Assembly (NCBI GenBank): GCA_001942045.1
Contig: MSTD01000017.1
Location: forward strand, 1 to 64,000
DNA length: 64,000 nt
Direction: 5' to 3'
Source of the DNA: Mycolicibacterium porcinum
Lineage (GTDB): Bacteria > Actinomycetota > Actinomycetes > Mycobacteriales > Mycobacteriaceae
The position numbers were made by a program, and so were the translations under genes. The notes under the pieces are model-generated. The model was given only the letters and a program-made list of their open reading frames with translations, was not told the DNA's origin and searched no databases. Shown here one piece after another: positions 60,902 to 64,000 of the stretch (position 1 is the first letter of the stretch; every line of letters begins with the position of its first letter).

Positions 60902-62131
60902 ATGGCTACCCAGCGAAGGCTCCCGACACGTGCGCTGAAGCGCGGATTTTCGGCACTCGCGGCCCTGGCGATGCTGGCCGGGCCGACCGTCCTGTGCGTG
61001 CCCACGGCCGCCGCCGACCCGGCGCCAGAGTGCCCCTACAAGGTGACGACACCTCCGGCCGTGGACGCCTCCGAGGTACCCAAGCCCGGCGACGTGGCTC
61101 CCGGACCGCTGCCGGTGCCGGCGAAGACGATTGGTGGCGAGGCACTCTCGGGTTGCGGAGTGATCACGGCAGCGAACACCCCGCCGCTGCCCAACGACGT
61201 CTCGGCCGAGGCCTGGCTGGTGGCCGACCTGGACAGTGGCGACATCATCGCTGCCAAGGATCCGCACGGGCGCCACCGTCCGGCCAGCATCATCAAGGTT
61301 CTGGTGGCCACGGCCGCCCTCAATGAACTCAACCTCAACAAGCTGGTGGCGGGCACCCAGGAGGACGCCAACTCCGAGGGCACCCGGGTCGGCGTCGGCC
61401 CCGGCGGCCAGTACACGATCAACGATCTGCTGCACGGTCTGTTGATGCACTCCGGAAACGACGCCGCGAATGCACTGGCGGTTCAACTCGGCGGCATGGA
61501 TCCCGCGCTGCAGAAGCTGAACATCCTGGCCGGCAAGCTCGGTGGCCGTGACACCCGCGCCGCGACCCCCTCTGGCCTGGACGGCCCGGGCATGAGCACC
61601 TCCGCGTACGACATCGGGCTGTTCTACCGATACGCCTGGCAGAACCCGGTATTCGCCGACATCGTGGCCACCCAGACTTACGACTTCCCCGGGCGCGACG
61701 GCAACCCGTCCTACCCGGTCGAGAACGACAACAAGCTGCTCTACAACTATCCGGGCGCGATGGGCGGCAAGACCGGTTACACCGACGACGCGGGCCAGAC
61801 CTTCGTCGGTGCCGCCAACCGCGACGGCCGGCGCCTGGTGGCCGTCTTGATGAAGGGCACCCGAGTGCCGATCGCGCCGTGGGAACAGGCGGCACATCTG
61901 CTGGACTACGGGTTCGCCACCCCGCCGGGAACGAAGGTCGGCACCCTGGTCGACCCGGATCCTTCCCTGATCACACCGAAGGCCGACGAGCCGACGGCAG
62001 CCCAGGCGGCTTCGGTTCTGCCGCCGGCGGATTCACTGCCGGTGCGGGTGGGCGTCGCCATCGTCGGCGCGGTGATCGTGTTCCTGTTGATCATGGGTGC
62101 GCGTTCGCTGAATCGTCGTCCCGCTCGCTGA
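60902..62131 (+). CDS. dacB1: D-alanyl-D-alanine carboxypeptidase (DacB1-like)
   Basis: 409-residue exported serine peptidase of the S11 (PBP5/6-type) family that trims the terminal D-Ala of peptidoglycan stem peptides. Signal peptide at residues 15-38, catalytic SxxK as S129-I-I-K132, SGN at 184-186, KTG at 290-292. A C-terminal hydrophobic anchor (about 378-397) is followed by an Arg-rich tail. Position matches Rv3330. The upstream 9-mer array suggests MtrA control. ATG start. Confidence 0.93.
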   Translation: MATQRRLPTRALKRGFSALAALAMLAGPTVLCVPTAAADPAPECPYKVTTPPAVDASEVPKPGDVAPGPLPVPAKTIGGEALSGCGVITAANTPPLPNDVSAEAWLVADLDSGDIIAAKDPHGRHRPASIIKVLVATAALNELNLNKLVAGTQEDANSEGTRVGVGPGGQYTINDLLHGLLMHSGNDAANALAVQLGGMDPALQKLNILAGKLGGRDTRAATPSGLDGPGMSTSAYDIGLFYRYAWQNPVFADIVATQTYDFPGRDGNPSYPVENDNKLLYNYPGAMGGKTGYTDDAGQTFVGAANRDGRRLVAVLMKGTRVPIAPWEQAAHLLDYGFATPPGTKVGTLVDPDPSLITPKADEPTAAQAASVLPPADSLPVRVGVAIVGAVIVFLLIMGARSLNRRPAR

Positions 62132-62417
62132 CACTCACCTGTCGACACGCACCGTCGATCGACAGTGGAACGTGTTCTACTTCCCCATTGCATCCATAAC
62201 TCGCCGGGTGGCTACGACGGCGTCGATACTTTGCCATCACTCAATGGCAAGCTCGATACCCTGTAGTTCGCCCAATTCAGGCGATTGCCAATACGACCGT
62301 CGGCCTCCGAGTCCCACTGCACGCTTCCGAAAAATGCGGCAGTTTGCATTCCGGCGAGCAAACTCGATGACTTCGCAGATTCCGCTGACAGCTAATTGCC
62401 GATCTTGTTAAATACAT
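62132..62417. other. Intergenic region between dacB1 and the nitronate monooxygenase gene
   Basis: No annotated gene. An inverted repeat TTGCCAT-CACTCA-ATGGCAA is at 62231-62250. On the minus strand from about 62398 to 62242, about 50 codons read as a plausible protein-like stretch (CEVIEFARRNANCRIF), but no ATG, GTG or TTG opens it. It may be a gene remnant. Confidence 0.4.
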
Positions 62418-62420
62418 GCC

Positions 62421-62463
62421 GGGCCTGCCGGACCGCCGCCGCTCTCGGCGGTTCGGCAGGCCC
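62421..62463 (-). terminator. Hairpin terminator of the nitronate monooxygenase gene
   Basis: An 18-bp stem (GGGCCTGCCGGACCGCCG on one side, CGGCGGTTCGGCAGGCCC on the other, one mismatch/G-U) with a 7-nt loop, immediately 3' of the nitronate monooxygenase stop on the minus strand. Strong GC hairpin without T-tail. Confidence 0.8.
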
Positions 62464-62466
62464 CGG

Positions 62467-63315
62467 TCAACGCCACCGCCCGAGTAGCTGCTCGGCCCCT
62501 TCGGACAGCGATCGCACAATCTCTGCCGCGCCGGCCGCATTCCGCACCTGGCCCACCCCCTGCCCCGCGTTGACCGGCGATCCCCGCAGCACGCGCTCGG
62601 GAATGCTCGCGGGCCAACGGAATCCGGCGGCGACGTCATACTCGGTGGTCAGCTCGGTGGCTTCACTTTCGGCGGCCAGCAGTGCGTCCCTCGCTGCCGC
62701 CGGGGTCAGCGCCTCGGCACATGCTGCGAATGCCGTACCGACCCAGGCCGAGGCCGCTCCGGCGGCCAGCACCGCAGCCACCGCCCGGGGCGACGAGATT
62801 CCGCCGGCGGCCAGCACGGGCACGTCGACGACGTCGAGCACCTCGGCCAGTAGCGGCAGGGTGCCGACCGTCGGCTCACCGTGGCCGCCGCCCTCGGCCC
62901 CTCGCGCCACCACGACGTCGACACCGGCATCGACCGCGCGTCGAGCTGCGTCGACCGTGGCCACCTGCGTCGTCACTGTCAGGCCCGCGTCGTGCGCGCG
63001 GCGCACCCACTCCCAGTCCGCTCCGAAACTGACACTGAGTAACGTCGGCCGGGCGGCCACCGCGACCTCGAAAAGATCCGGCCGATCCTGGGCGACCCAG
63101 TGCACCAGCCCAATTCCGAATCGCTGCCCATCGAACTGGGCGAGCTCAGCGGTCAGTTGCTCGGCCGTCGCCGAACTGCCCATCCCGATCATGCCCAGAC
63201 CGCCCGCGGCTGAGACCGCTGCTGCGAGCCGGCCTCCCGCCGCGCCGCCCATCGGGGCGTTGACGATGGGGACCTTGATGCCGATCGATTGCGACCAGGT
63301 GGTTGCCAAGCTCAC
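62467..63315 (-). CDS. Nitronate monooxygenase (2-nitropropane dioxygenase-like)
   Basis: 282-residue FMN-dependent TIM barrel. VPIVNAPMGGAAGGRLAAAVSAAGGLGMIGMG at the start, HDAGLTVTTQVATVDAARRAVDAGVDVVVARGAEGGGHGE in the middle and VPVLAAGGISSPRAVAAVLAAGAASAWVGTAF near the end. The GGGHGE-type loop binds FMN. Oxidises alkyl nitronates or nitro-compounds. GTG start at 63315 (VSLATTW); the frame extends far upstream only as an antisense artefact. Divergent from the Gdx gene with its riboswitch. Confidence 0.85.
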   Translation of the reverse strand: MSLATTWSQSIGIKVPIVNAPMGGAAGGRLAAAVSAAGGLGMIGMGSSATAEQLTAELAQFDGQRFGIGLVHWVAQDRPDLFEVAVAARPTLLSVSFGADWEWVRRAHDAGLTVTTQVATVDAARRAVDAGVDVVVARGAEGGGHGEPTVGTLPLLAEVLDVVDVPVLAAGGISSPRAVAAVLAAGAASAWVGTAFAACAEALTPAAARDALLAAESEATELTTEYDVAAGFRWPASIPERVLRGSPVNAGQGVGQVRNAAGAAEIVRSLSEGAEQLLGRWR

Positions 63316-63365
63316 AGCCGGCAATGTTACGTCGTTGTTACAATGGGAAGCGCCAGTACATGGCA

Positions 63366-63410
63366 CCGGACGAGGCACACCCGTACCCGGCCAGCGACAA
63401 GACGGGGTGT
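63366..63410 (+). ncRNA. Guanidine-III (ykkC-III) riboswitch
   Basis: CCGGACGAGG starts at 63366, CCGTACCCGG follows at 63381-63390 and GACAAGACGG at 63396-63405. These are the conserved blocks of guanidine-III riboswitches, in the same order as in the actinobacterial examples. The end is followed by GGAGGT (63413-63418) and the ATG of the SMR gene at 63424, so guanidinium binding likely frees the ribosome-binding site. Confidence 0.9.
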
Positions 63411-63423
63411 TTGGAGGTGTGCC

Positions 63424-63741
63424 ATGGCTTGGCTGATTCTCGTCGTCTCCGGTGTTCTCGAAGCCGTGTGGGCGACCGCCCTGAGCAAGACCGAAGGTTT
63501 CACGCGCCTGGTTCCGTCCGTCGTATTCTTTGTGGCGCTTGCGTTGTCGATGGGCGGCCTGGCCGTCGCGATGCGCAGTCTGCCTCCCGGCACCAGCTAT
63601 GCGATATGGGTGGGCATCGGAGCCGTACTCACCGTGGGCTTCGCAATGATCACCGGCGCCGAATCCGCTTCCGTGATCAAGATATTGCTCATGCTCGGCG
63701 TTGTCGGCTGCATCGTCGGCCTGAAGGCCGTCACCCACTAG
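63424..63741 (+). CDS. gdx: SMR-family guanidinium exporter (Gdx/SugE type)
   Basis: 105 residues, four transmembrane helices. N-terminal MAWLILVVSGVLEAVWATALSKTEGFT with the essential Glu13 (GVLEAVWATAL), and GTSYAIWVGIGAVLTV as typical of Gdx/SugE members. Proton-coupled antiport of guanidinium as an antiparallel dimer is the known role of the class; the guanidine-III riboswitch directly upstream supports that role strongly over general drug export. Convergent 4-nt overlap with the next gene. Confidence 0.9.
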   Translation: MAWLILVVSGVLEAVWATALSKTEGFTRLVPSVVFFVALALSMGGLAVAMRSLPPGTSYAIWVGIGAVLTVGFAMITGAESASVIKILLMLGVVGCIVGLKAVTH

Positions 63742-64000
63742 CGCCGCAGTAGACGCGAAAGTCCAAGGGCGCCAATTGCTCCCATGGCGGCCGCGGCCAA
63801 AGCGCCGGACACCCCGATCCCCTCGTGGACCTGCACCCTGGTGATGATCTGCGCGGGGTCCGGCGGTGGCACCGGCGCTTCGGCCAGGCTCTCGGTGGAC
63901 GTCGCCGCCCAGGCCGTCGCAAAGAGGATCAATCGCGCGGTGACATATGCGAACACCATCAATCCCAGCACCGGGCCGAAAGTCGCTCCGGCCGGACCAC
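63738..64000 (-). CDS. C-terminal part of YihY/BrkB-type membrane protein (partial)
   Basis: The visible 86 residues run to the window end without a start. GPVLGLMVFAYVTARLILFATAWAAT is the last family-type membrane helix of YihY/BrkB (virulence factor BrkB) proteins. An acidic linker and a second hydrophobic helix (GALAAAAMGAIGALGLSRLL) follow. The family is a six-helix inner membrane protein of uncertain function. Frame starts at 63998. Confidence 0.7.
   Translation of the reverse strand, partial: GPAGATFGPVLGLMVFAYVTARLILFATAWAATSTESLAEAPVPPPDPAQIITRVQVHEGIGVSGALAAAAMGAIGALGLSRLLRR

Noticed and set aside
1-64000. CRISPR arrays, tRNA or rRNA genes, complete insertion sequences
   Set aside because: No regularly spaced repeats, cloverleaf-like or rRNA sequences and no transposase gene were recognised on reading through; a dedicated search was not possible.

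Overview
The window looks like chromosomal DNA of a fast-growing mycobacterium (Mycolicibacterium-like). Evidence: high GC, mycobacterial-type proteins throughout (DesA3-type desaturase, LpdA, SigJ, EspC-like and 13E12-like proteins, mycobacterial surface proteins), and a gene order that, from memory of the M. tuberculosis map, follows Rv3300c to Rv3330: rluA-like, glpD2, lpdA, Rv3304, amiA1, amiB1, deoD, pmmB, upp, Rv3311, add, deoA, cdd, sdhCDAB, sigJ, Rv3329 and dacB1. The M. tuberculosis genes phoY1 and sapM, which I recall in this stretch, are not seen here. Accessory gene groups sit between the conserved blocks.

Layout. 1-340: the 3' end of a probable 13E12/DUF222-HNH protein and a decayed TetR gene. 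0.3-6.3 kb: GNAT acetyltransferase, a DesA3 desaturase with its flavin/2Fe-2S reductase and a divergent DesT-like TetR regulator, enoyl-CoA hydratase, SDR and RluA-type pseudouridine synthase. 6.3-10.0 kb: glpD, lpdA and a gamma-glutamylcyclotransferase-fold protein. 10.0-15.0 kb: five uncharacterised envelope or coiled-coil proteins. 15.0-23.8 kb: amiA1-amiB1, then nucleoside salvage (deoD, pmmB, upp), with a four-gene regulator/monooxygenase/transporter module between deoD and pmmB. 24.0-27.1 kb: an internally deleted SDR gene coupled to an ECF sigma factor, an SDR, and an EspC-like protein with a WXG-like/NlpC-P60 protein. 27.1-35.1 kb: Rv3311 homologue, alpha/beta hydrolase, DUF1254-type lipoprotein, small Cys-rich exported protein, add, a membrane protein, deoA and cdd. 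35.3-38.7 kb: sdhCDAB.

38.7-41.2 kb: a DUF559 nuclease-like gene bracketed by two near-identical 47-bp palindromes, an AhpD-like protein and a steroid 5-alpha-reductase-like membrane protein. 41.2-53.9 kb: SigJ with an F420/FMN-type protein, followed by a large amine/polyamine uptake and catabolism cluster: ABC transporter, two DAO-type flavin oxidases, cupin, XRE-cupin regulator, gamma-aminobutyraldehyde-type dehydrogenase, Lrp regulator and class III aminotransferase. 54.0-60.6 kb: two related exported proteins that share a conserved 5' leader and enclose an SMP-30-like protein, two similar MarR regulators and an AraC regulator. 60.7-64.0 kb: DacB carboxypeptidase with a tandem 9-mer array resembling MtrA sites, a nitronate monooxygenase, a guanidine-III riboswitch in front of an SMR/Gdx exporter, and the end of a YihY/BrkB-type membrane protein.

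The most interesting signals are the DUF559 gene with flanking palindromes, the exported WXG-NlpC/P60 pair, the shared leader of the two surface proteins (with a third, gene-less copy), the 9-mer array before dacB, the IdeR-like box before sdhC, and an LpdA that keeps both redox cysteines. No tRNA, rRNA, CRISPR array or complete insertion sequence was recognised.
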